NCBI RefSeq assembly: GCF_013664685.1
Contig: NZ_JAAKDE010000003.1
Span: forward strand, 62,001-126,000
Length of the DNA stretch: 64,000 nt
Reading direction: 5' to 3'
Source of the DNA: Capillibacterium thermochitinicola
GTDB lineage: Bacteria; Bacillota; UBA4882; UBA10575
Shown: positions 35,679 through 43,071 of the stretch, piece after piece
Position numbering within the stretch: the first letter of the stretch is position 1
How the letters are laid out: each line of letters begins with the position of its first letter
Position numbers and translations under genes: made by a program
Notes under the pieces: model-generated
Told to the model about the DNA's origin: nothing
Databases searched by the model: none
The model's input: only the letters and a program-made list of their open reading frames with translations

Positions 35679-36686
35679 TTAGTTTTGATTCAAAATAGCA
35701 TCGATGTCGCTTATGGCTTTATTATATTCCTTTTCATATTCTTCGATAAGTTGTCTGTACTTATCTAAACAATGATAGAATAATTTCCATCGTTCGTTTT
35801 CGATTTCAACTATACCATTTGCCTCATAAAAACTCTTATCCCTATACAATTTAGCTGCTGCGCAAAGCATTTGCTTGAATATTTTGTTTACCATTTTTTG
35901 CTCATGATTTATTTCTTGATACTCATCTTCCAACAAATTTATACAATAAAATAGATTTTCTGCTATTTTTTTCGAAGTATTATTTTCCGTCATCAATGAA
36001 CTTCCGGTCAATCTCCGATAATATAGTTTTTCAGGAAGATATTTAATTTTTTTAATATTTTTAGATAAGAAATACAAAAAAATACAATCCTCATAGTAAG
36101 TAATTTTATTATCAAATCTAATTCGATTCTTTTTTATTACATCCATATCAATCATATTAATCCATAAATTCCCTCTGAATTTATTATTGAACAAACATAA
36201 CTTAAGAAATGTGCTTAGTTCCATAAGACCATTACCATTAGAGACATCACTTCGATCATAAAACTTTGACATTCTTATAATTTTCTCAGGAGGGTTATTT
36301 TTTAAATAATCATCTTCGAATACACATTGAGCATCAAAAGTAACCATATCCACTTTTTGAGCTTCGAAACAAGACATGCAGATTTGGAAGGTTTTTTCAT
36401 GTATAAAGTCATCACTATCCAAAAAATACAAGTAATCTCCGCGCGCTATTTCAATCCCTAAATTTCTAGCCGCAGATGCTCCTTGGTTTTTCTGCTCAAT
36501 TAGTTTAAACCGGCTGTCTTTTTTCATATACTCTTTTACGATCTCTCCACATCTATCTGTAGACCCATCATTAATAACTATTGCTTCAAAATTAGTATAT
36601 GTTTGTTTTAAGAGTGAGTTCAAACAATCAGATATATATTTTTCCGTATTATACATTGGAATAATTACAGATATGAGTTTGTTCAT
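35679..36686 (-). CDS. GT2 glycosyltransferase
   Basis: A 335-aa GT-A protein: ISVIIPMYNTEKYISDCLNS, INDGSTDRCGEIVKEY, ARNLGIEIARGDYLYFLDSD. The C-terminal part is helical and Lys/Glu-rich with no Rossmann module. ATG 36686 has GAGGG about 11 nt upstream; a GTG at 36707 overlapping the previous stop (GTGA) is possible. AT-rich; specificity unknown. Confidence 0.88.
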   Translation of the reverse strand: MNKLISVIIPMYNTEKYISDCLNSLLKQTYTNFEAIVINDGSTDRCGEIVKEYMKKDSRFKLIEQKNQGASAARNLGIEIARGDYLYFLDSDDFIHEKTFQICMSCFEAQKVDMVTFDAQCVFEDDYLKNNPPEKIIRMSKFYDRSDVSNGNGLMELSTFLKLCLFNNKFRGNLWINMIDMDVIKKNRIRFDNKITYYEDCIFLYFLSKNIKKIKYLPEKLYYRRLTGSSLMTENNTSKKIAENLFYCINLLEDEYQEINHEQKMVNKIFKQMLCAAAKLYRDKSFYEANGIVEIENERWKLFYHCLDKYRQLIEEYEKEYNKAISDIDAILNQN

Positions 36687-36703
36687 CACTTTCTCTACCC
36701 TCT

Positions 36704-37516
36704 TCACTCTATGATTTCATCCAGGGATAGTATAAGTTTATCAGTATAAGTTCTCAACTCTTCATAAATCTGTTCAAAATCATAAACAGGAGTAACTACA
36801 ATCAGGTCCAAATCATTTCTGCCAATTAAATCACTGCACTTAATGATCGGTATCCCCCTATAAGATTCGTTCGTATCGTACTCATCAATATAAACAGATA
36901 CTTCGATGTTTTTTTTCTCAAGAATAAGACTGAACATTTTTCCAATTTTCCCTACGCCATAAAGGGCTACTTTGGTATTTTCATTCAAATATTTTATATT
37001 TGTTTTATTCCCGCTTAGGAAACCAAATACTTTTTCGCCTATTTGTACATTTGTTTTATAACGGTATATTTTATCAAATTCATTAATATAAATCGTAAAG
37101 ATAATAATGTTATCGCGAAAGAACTCTTTTATCTTTTTTTGTGTTTTTCGGTCAATACTATTCCATAAATGAAACAATCTATTAATTTTAGCGTTATACA
37201 AATCTTGAAGTTGATATATATTTTTAATGAATTCCGTATTTTGATAGTTAATAATACTTTCGAGCAAAAGCCCATTAAGAATAAAATAATAGGAAGGTTG
37301 TTTCTCCGGCTCAAACTCAATAATTTTACCATTAAATATAAAGCGGAAAAATAAATTCTCGCATGTAAAATAATTAATTATATTCCTCTTAACAAAACAG
37401 TTAATATTCTCGCGAGGGTACTCATTATTAATATCAAATTCCAGTACGTTGCCTTTAAACGTAATATTATCTATACTAAATTTTTTAACAAATTCCGGCG
37501 AAATACTCAGTTCCAT
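36704..37516 (-). CDS. Unknown protein with C-terminal Rossmann module
   Basis: A 270-aa protein that I do not recognise. Residues 1-170 have no visible known motif (mixed beta strands, many Asn/Ile/Phe). Residues about 178-270 are the shared module: VALYGVGKIGKMFSLILEKK, VSVYIDEYDTNESYRGIPII, DLIVVTPVYDFEQIYEEL. AGGGAG precedes ATG 37516. Its neighbours are all glycan enzymes, so a transferase or adaptor role is possible. One of the most AT-rich genes here. Confidence 0.8.
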   Translation of the reverse strand: MELSISPEFVKKFSIDNITFKGNVLEFDINNEYPRENINCFVKRNIINYFTCENLFFRFIFNGKIIEFEPEKQPSYYFILNGLLLESIINYQNTEFIKNIYQLQDLYNAKINRLFHLWNSIDRKTQKKIKEFFRDNIIIFTIYINEFDKIYRYKTNVQIGEKVFGFLSGNKTNIKYLNENTKVALYGVGKIGKMFSLILEKKNIEVSVYIDEYDTNESYRGIPIIKCSDLIGRNDLDLIVVTPVYDFEQIYEELRTYTDKLILSLDEIIE

Positions 37517-37555
37517 TTATCAAACTCCCTTATTACTAGACGTATTATCATTTAT

Positions 37556-38587
37556 TCACTTAATAAAAACGGCACTACCCAAATAATCACTTAGCGGAAT
37601 ATAGTTAATACCCGTTTCCCGCCAAAATTGTTTAACTGCTTCCTTCACACCGGAATAATAGGCATTATTATAGTCATGGATTAAAAGATAACCCCCTTTG
37701 GAAAGTCTTGGATAAAAAAAATGCAACCCCTCATAAGTAGGTTTGTACAAATCCACATCTATACTAACAAAGGAGAATAATTCATCAGCTAGATCAGTCG
37801 CGCTTTGGGGAAAATACCCTTTTTTAATAACTACATTCTTTTTATGCGACAGCTTGTCCACAACTATTTCAACGCTTGTATCTCCTAAATGTCCGGCTTT
37901 AGCTTGTGAAAAATTTCTGGATTTTTCGATCTCAACATCTTTTTGAGAAAAACCTTCGAAAGTATCAAATATATAAAATATTCTATCTGGAAATAAATCA
38001 TTTATAAGTTTGGAAAAATCTCCTTTATAGACCCCTAGTTCGGCAATTGCCCCTTCAATCTTTCTTTCCCTCACTTCCCTTGCAATCAATTCTACTGTCG
38101 ATACACGAACATAATCTATCCCTTTAATTAAATAATCTGGATAATTATATAGTTTCTTATTTCTTTCCATATCGAAAGGAATCATATTGCATATAGCATA
38201 ATTCTTAAAATAAACAGACAAATATTCATCCTTCAGGATATTTATATATTTCATATTATCCTCATAAATTTCTTTTACCAGAACTTTTACCCCTTTTGGC
38301 TTTGGCTGAAATAGTTGGATAATTTTACTTCTTTGTACATTCATTTTTAAAAGTTGATCTGTTATTTCCTGATTATATATACTGGCAATTACAATATAAT
38401 CATAATCATACTTATCAACAGCTATAGGATTTTCAACTTTAACTCCATTATGGACCGTTCCTTGCTTGGCTCGGTTATTATCCAAATAAGCAAGAATTTG
38501 TACTTTTTCCAAATCTATTATCTCTAAGGCTTTTTTTGAACCTTCCCCTGTCCCAAAAATTAACACCTTTATTTTACTGTCTTGCAT
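37556..38587 (-). CDS. TylF-like methyltransferase with N-terminal Rossmann module
   Basis: Residues 1-95 are the shared module (VLIFGTGEGSKKALEIIDLE, ILAYLDNNRAKQGTVHNGVK, YIVIASIYNQEITDQL). Residues about 150-343 resemble TylF/macrocin O-methyltransferase: AELGVYKGDFSKLINDLFPD, FYIFDTFEGFSQKDVE, SFVSIDVDLYKPTYEGLHFF, GYLLIHDYNN. These enzymes O-methylate sugars with SAM and a metal ion. ATG 38587 (AGGAAGGG upstream) avoids overlap with tagD; a longer frame exists upstream. Confidence 0.87.
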   Translation of the reverse strand: MQDSKIKVLIFGTGEGSKKALEIIDLEKVQILAYLDNNRAKQGTVHNGVKVENPIAVDKYDYDYIVIASIYNQEITDQLLKMNVQRSKIIQLFQPKPKGVKVLVKEIYEDNMKYINILKDEYLSVYFKNYAICNMIPFDMERNKKLYNYPDYLIKGIDYVRVSTVELIAREVRERKIEGAIAELGVYKGDFSKLINDLFPDRIFYIFDTFEGFSQKDVEIEKSRNFSQAKAGHLGDTSVEIVVDKLSHKKNVVIKKGYFPQSATDLADELFSFVSIDVDLYKPTYEGLHFFYPRLSKGGYLLIHDYNNAYYSGVKEAVKQFWRETGINYIPLSDYLGSAVFIK

Positions 38588-38616
38588 CACTATCCCTTCC
38601 TTGCGTACAATAGATA

Positions 38617-39018
38617 CTAAATTACCGCCTTGGCAGCTTGCAGATCCTTCTTGATTTTCGTTGTTGAAATCCCTTCGGTCCTGGGTAAATATATTACCTC
38701 GCATAAATCCGATAAATCATCAAATTTCCCTTCCCAGTCCGAACCCATGACAAAAATATCCACTTTGTATTTAATAATATCCTCTCTCTTTTGCTCCCAA
38801 TTTTTTTCCGGAATTATTAAATCGACATATTTAATCGCTTCTAAAATTGCCTTTCTTTCCTCGTAACTATGGTAAGCTTTTTTTCTTTTTATTGCGTTAA
38901 ATTCATCAGTAGATAAACCGACTATTAAATAATCACCTAATTTCTTTGCCCTTCGCAATAAGTTTATATGCCCGACATGCAACAAGTCATAAGTCCCATA
39001 AGTAATAACGGTTTTCAC
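38617..39018 (-). CDS. tagD: Glycerol-3-phosphate cytidylyltransferase
   Basis: Makes CDP-glycerol from CTP and sn-glycerol 3-phosphate. The 133-aa product closely resembles B. subtilis TagD: VITYGTYDLLHVGHINLLRR (HxGH), STDEFNAIKRKKAYHSYEER, IPEKNWEQK, VMGSDWEGKFD and the final RTEGISTTKIKK. GTG 39018 follows GGGGTG at 6 nt and aligns with TagD starts. It should supply the two CDP-glycerol glycerophosphotransferases of the island. Confidence 0.96.
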   Translation of the reverse strand: MKTVITYGTYDLLHVGHINLLRRAKKLGDYLIVGLSTDEFNAIKRKKAYHSYEERKAILEAIKYVDLIIPEKNWEQKREDIIKYKVDIFVMGSDWEGKFDDLSDLCEVIYLPRTEGISTTKIKKDLQAAKAVI

Positions 39019-39023
39019 TATCT

Positions 39024-40145
39024 TCACCCCTTTTGCATTAAGTCAGAGAACAAGGTTTTTAACCTATTAGCTAAGCTTTTTAAAGGGATTTCATTATTTT
39101 TCCCCAAATACCACACCATTCCCGCTTCTCCCAGTGTCTCTAACGTCTCCACCTGATTCTCCGCTACAGCAATAACAATCGTCGGCAATTCCAGGTAAAG
39201 CCGCTCCCAGGTGGTGGTACCCCCGGCACCGATCGCCAGATCCGCCGCCGCCATCAACTCCGCCATATTCTCTACCTGACAGTGGTAGTTAGTTTTGGGC
39301 ATCTCGCTACAGATTTTCTTAATTTCTTCTTTATGTGGATTAGTTGCCCCAACCACCACATCCACGGCAATCTCGGGGCGGTTCAACAGTTTGATTGCTT
39401 CCAGGGCCTTTTTCGTCTCATTGGTCGGGTCGCTCCCCCCAAAAAAGATCAGAATCCGCCGGATCTTCCCGTCCCGTTTACGTAAAGTTTTTTTCGCCTG
39501 GTGGAACTCGGGGCGAAGAAGAGCGTACTCGGGCCCGAACAGTTTCCGGCAGGTCGAGGGAACCAAGCCGTTGTACCGGTGTACCATCCCCCGGAAGTAG
39601 TTTTGATCCAAGAGCAGATCACAATCATGGGGGCGGTTGGCCAGATCATCAATGACCATAATCCTGTTAACATAGGGTCGAAGGAACTGCTCCCATTTGT
39701 AATCTATGGCATAGCTGTCAACAACTAAATTTATGTTTGGACCCGGTTTTAAACCCGGATCAGAAAACACCTGCGCCGCAATTTTTGAACTTTGGTTGAT
39801 TAGACCCTCATCAAGGCAAGAAGCTTGCCTCGAAACACCATCATTACCTATATCGGATTGCACTCCAGCTTGGTTAAGGATTATTTCCCGGGTTTTCGTT
39901 GCATCTGCCCGCCAGTTTTCACCCAGCCATGCCCAGTAGTCTCCCGTTAAATTTATTTCATCGTTCAAACGATAGACTGTAAACCCTTTGCTTTCCACAT
40001 AATCACATAAATCTCCGGGCAACACCCGGGATATAAAAGAAACCTCCAGCCCGAATTGTCTAAGGTCGCCGGCTAATGTGAGACAACGCATGACATGTCC
40101 CGTGCCAATCTGGGCGGAGGCATCAGTCCGAATAAACACCTTCAT
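39024..40145 (-). CDS. pseG: PseG-type UDP-sugar hydrolase (copy 2)
   Basis: A 373-aa paralogue of the protein at 28492-29646: VFIRTDASAQIGTGHVMRCL, VIDDLANRPHDCDLLLDQNY, FFGGSDPTNETKK, IGAGGTTTWERLYLELP. It has an insert at the same place as copy 1 but of different sequence (about 95-135). ATG 40145 is one base after the spsF stop. It directly follows pseB-pseC-spsF, so this copy is the better candidate for the core pseudaminic pathway. Confidence 0.92.
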   Translation of the reverse strand: MKVFIRTDASAQIGTGHVMRCLTLAGDLRQFGLEVSFISRVLPGDLCDYVESKGFTVYRLNDEINLTGDYWAWLGENWRADATKTREIILNQAGVQSDIGNDGVSRQASCLDEGLINQSSKIAAQVFSDPGLKPGPNINLVVDSYAIDYKWEQFLRPYVNRIMVIDDLANRPHDCDLLLDQNYFRGMVHRYNGLVPSTCRKLFGPEYALLRPEFHQAKKTLRKRDGKIRRILIFFGGSDPTNETKKALEAIKLLNRPEIAVDVVVGATNPHKEEIKKICSEMPKTNYHCQVENMAELMAAADLAIGAGGTTTWERLYLELPTIVIAVAENQVETLETLGEAGMVWYLGKNNEIPLKSLANRLKTLFSDLMQKG

Positions 40146-40146
40146 T

Positions 40147-40884
40147 TTACTTCACCGGTTTCTGTTTTATGTGCGCGTTGATCTTTGTCCACTCAGGATT
40201 TTCTTCTATTAGTTTCAAACAATCCTCCAGGGTAAAATGGGGATTAACCGGATAGAGCGCGGTAATGATCTTTTCGATCAGCGCAAAATCCTCCGGTGTA
40301 TCAACCGTCCACCGGTAATGGCTGTAATCTTTCTCATAAGGCAAAGTCTTTATTCTATAACGTTCCGGATGTCTCTTGATAAAGATGGTAACATGCTCAC
40401 GCTCCGCTTCGTCTGTCGCCTCTTCGTATGCCTCCTTAAGCGCCTGATAGGAAAAGACCTCCGTATCCATCCCCCGGGGGTAAGTCCGATTGGAAAAGGT
40501 GTTTGAAACGTAATCGTATTCCGCTTGATGCGCCAGATAAAAGCCAATCACCTTATCAACCACCGCCGGATCGATCAAAGGGCAGTCGGAAGTAATCCGA
40601 ACGACCACATCGGCGCCAAATTGGCTTGCGGCACTGTAGTAACGGGCCAGGACATCATGCTCCGGACCACGAAAGTAGGGAACACCCAATCTTTGACACA
40701 GGTCAACAATCGGTTGTTCCTCGCCGTTATCCGTCGTGGCAATGATCACCTGATCCGCCTGTTTTACCCGTAATAACCTTTCCAACTGATATTCGAGTAA
40801 GGGTTTACCCAGGACCTTTTTCATGATCTTCCCCGGCAGCCGGGTGGAACCCATCCTGGCTTGGACAATTATTGCGGTTGACAT
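40147..40884 (-). CDS. spsF: SpsF-type cytidylyltransferase (copy 2)
   Basis: A 245-aa CMP-sugar synthetase-like protein, paralogue of 29685-30425: AIIVQARMGSTRLPGKIMKK, RITSDCPLIDPAVVDKV, YPRGMDTEVFSYQ, and the same C-terminal INAHIKQKPV. Between the copies the middle (after EYDYVSN and around residues 175-190) differs most. ATG 40884 was taken because AGGAGG is 6 nt upstream; ATG 40887 is in frame. It precedes pseG in an operon. Confidence 0.9.
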   Translation of the reverse strand: MSTAIIVQARMGSTRLPGKIMKKVLGKPLLEYQLERLLRVKQADQVIIATTDNGEEQPIVDLCQRLGVPYFRGPEHDVLARYYSAASQFGADVVVRITSDCPLIDPAVVDKVIGFYLAHQAEYDYVSNTFSNRTYPRGMDTEVFSYQALKEAYEEATDEAEREHVTIFIKRHPERYRIKTLPYEKDYSHYRWTVDTPEDFALIEKIITALYPVNPHFTLEDCLKLIEENPEWTKINAHIKQKPVK

Positions 40885-40906
40885 CATTGTCCTCCTCTAT
40901 CCACGT

Positions 40907-42070
40907 TTATCTTATTATCTCCTCTAATCTCTCTATTACATAATCCTGATCCTCTTCACTCAGTCCATAATAGAGCGGAAGCGTAAGCGCCTCGCGGTAA
41001 TACTCTTCAGCTTTAGGGAAATCGCCGGCTTTAAAGCCTAACCGCTCATAGTAGGGCTGGGTGTGCACGGGAATATAATGCACATTGACATTGATCCCGG
41101 CTGCCCTTAGCTCTTCAAAGATCTGCTTCCGGGATTTTTGCAATTGATTAAGATGTAAACAGATCACATAAAGGTGATAAGCCGAATAGGTCTCGGGATC
41201 CTGCCACGGCAAGGTCACCGGCAGGTCTTTGAGCATTTGATCGTAACGGTTTGCCAAATAACGGCGATGGTGGACAAACTCATCAATCCTTTGCAACTGA
41301 CTGTAACCCAAAGCCGCCTGGATATCGGTCATCCGGTAGTTATACCCTAAGTCAATCTGCTGGTAATACCAAGGTCCTTCCTTGGTTCTTACCATAAATC
41401 GTTCGTCGCGGGTGATCCCATGGGTCCGGAGGCGCAGTAACTTTTCGTAGAGCTCCTCCCGGTTGGTTAGGACCATCCCCCCTTCGCCGGTGGTGATGAT
41501 CTTGACCGGATGGAAACTGAAGACTACCATGTCGGAAAACTGACAGGCACCGACCTTTTTCCCCTGGTAACTGCCACCAATGGCGTGGGCGGCATCCTCA
41601 ATCACCGTGAAGTTATACTGGTCCGCCAGCTTCCGGATCTCCGCCATCCGGCAGGATTGCCCGGCAAAGTGCACAGGGATAACAACCTTGGGCAGCCGAC
41701 CGCTTTTGGCCGCTTGAACAAGTCTTTCTTCAAGAGCGTCGACACTCATGTTATAAGTCTGCGGATCAATATCGACAAAGTTAACTTCGGCCCCACAGTA
41801 AAGACCGCAGTTGGCCGAGGCGACAAAGGTATTGGGCGATGTCCAGAGCAGATCACCGGGCCCCAAGCCCGCCGCCAGGCAGGCCAGATGCAGGGCGGCG
41901 GTGGCATTGCTCACAGCAACGGCGTAACGCGCTCCGCAGTATGCCGCTACCGCTTCTTCAAACCGCTGGATCGCCGGGCCCTGGGTCAACCAGTCGGACT
42001 GGAGAACTTTCAGTACCGCTTGGATATCTTCCTGGTTAATATCCTGACGGGCGTATGGAATCTGCTTCAT
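40907..42070 (-). CDS. pseC: UDP-4-amino-4,6-dideoxy-GlcNAc-type transaminase PseC
   Basis: PLP aminotransferase of the DegT/DnrJ/EryC1 family, second step of pseudaminic acid synthesis. The 387-aa protein shows PYARQDINQEDIQAVLKVL, SDWLTQGPAI, the cofactor site VIEDAAHAIGGSYQG and the PLP lysine in FSFHPVKIITTGEGG. The start overlaps the pseB stop by 4 bp (ATGA), indicating coupling. Confidence 0.96.
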   Translation of the reverse strand: MKQIPYARQDINQEDIQAVLKVLQSDWLTQGPAIQRFEEAVAAYCGARYAVAVSNATAALHLACLAAGLGPGDLLWTSPNTFVASANCGLYCGAEVNFVDIDPQTYNMSVDALEERLVQAAKSGRLPKVVIPVHFAGQSCRMAEIRKLADQYNFTVIEDAAHAIGGSYQGKKVGACQFSDMVVFSFHPVKIITTGEGGMVLTNREELYEKLLRLRTHGITRDERFMVRTKEGPWYYQQIDLGYNYRMTDIQAALGYSQLQRIDEFVHHRRYLANRYDQMLKDLPVTLPWQDPETYSAYHLYVICLHLNQLQKSRKQIFEELRAAGINVNVHYIPVHTQPYYERLGFKAGDFPKAEEYYREALTLPLYYGLSEEDQDYVIERLEEIIR

Positions 42071-43056
42071 TCTGCACCCAGCCTTCTTAGCTCTTCCACC
42101 GTCAAAAAGACCGGATTGGTGTCGGAACGGTACTCAAATCCTTCGACAACCTGGCGTCCAACCTCTCCCGTTGGTAGATGTTGGTAGTCAGGTTTGCCGA
42201 AAGTGTGGATCGGTGGTTGGATTAGGTAAAAATCGGTAAACTCGAGGGTTAAATGGGATGCTTCGGCCGGGATCATCAGTTCATGCAGTTTTTCCCCGGG
42301 CCGGATCCCAATGATCTTCATCTTCAGATCTTCACCAAAGGATTTCACTAAATCGGTGATGCGCATCGAAGGAATTTTCGGCACAAAAACCTCTCCGCCC
42401 TGCATCCTGGCGAAATTTTTTAGGACAAAATCCACGCCTTCCTGAACTGAAATCCAAAACCGGGTCATTCGCGGGTCGGTCACCGGTAATTCCTTTGTTC
42501 CTTCGGCCACCAGTTTCTTAAAGAGGGGCACCACCGAACCGCGGGAACCGATCACATTTCCGTAACGGACTACGGCAAAACGGGACTGGAGTCCGCCGGC
42601 GATGTTATTGGCCGCTACAATAAGCTTCTCCATAACCATCTTGGTGGCCCCATAGAGGTTGATCGGGTTCACCGCTTTGTCGGTGGAGAGGGCGATTACC
42701 TTCTTTACACCGTTTTCGATCGCGGCTTTCACCACATTTTCCGCACCGTTAATGTTGGTTTTAATAAACTCCATCGGGTTATACTCCGCCGCCGGCACCT
42801 GTTTTAACGCCGCGGCGTGAATCACATAATCCACCCCGCGCATTGCCTGGCTTAAACGGTCCGCGTCCCGGATATCGCCGAGAAAATAACGCATCTGCGG
42901 TGCTTTGAAGACTTGTTGCATTTCGTATTGTTTCAGTTCGTCACGGGAAAAAACGATCAATCTTTTTAACTTATACCTCTCCAGTAAAGTCCGGACACAG
43001 CAACGTCCAAAACTACCTGTTCCCCCAGTGATTAATACGGTTTTTCCATCAAACAA
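42067..43056 (-). CDS. pseB: UDP-GlcNAc 4,6-dehydratase (inverting) PseB
   Basis: First step: UDP-GlcNAc to UDP-2-acetamido-2,6-dideoxy-L-arabino-hex-4-ulose. The 329-aa short-chain dehydrogenase has FDGKTVLITGGTGSFGRCCV (GxxGxxG), the YNPMEFIKTNINGAENV region, catalytic ALSTDKAVNPINLYGATKMV (altered YxxxK as in PseB) and NVIGSRGSVVPLF. TTG 43056 (GGGGTGGGG site) matches usual PseB starts at FNGKSILITGG; TTG 43071 is in frame. Coupled to pseC. Confidence 0.95.
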   Translation of the reverse strand: MFDGKTVLITGGTGSFGRCCVRTLLERYKLKRLIVFSRDELKQYEMQQVFKAPQMRYFLGDIRDADRLSQAMRGVDYVIHAAALKQVPAAEYNPMEFIKTNINGAENVVKAAIENGVKKVIALSTDKAVNPINLYGATKMVMEKLIVAANNIAGGLQSRFAVVRYGNVIGSRGSVVPLFKKLVAEGTKELPVTDPRMTRFWISVQEGVDFVLKNFARMQGGEVFVPKIPSMRITDLVKSFGEDLKMKIIGIRPGEKLHELMIPAEASHLTLEFTDFYLIQPPIHTFGKPDYQHLPTGEVGRQVVEGFEYRSDTNPVFLTVEELRRLGAE

Positions 43057-43071
43057 TTGACCCCACCCCAA

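Noticed and set aside
30486-39018. Prophage or transposon as source of the AT-rich core
   Set aside because: No integrase, transposase, phage genes or attachment repeats are present; only base composition and flanking paralogues suggest transfer.
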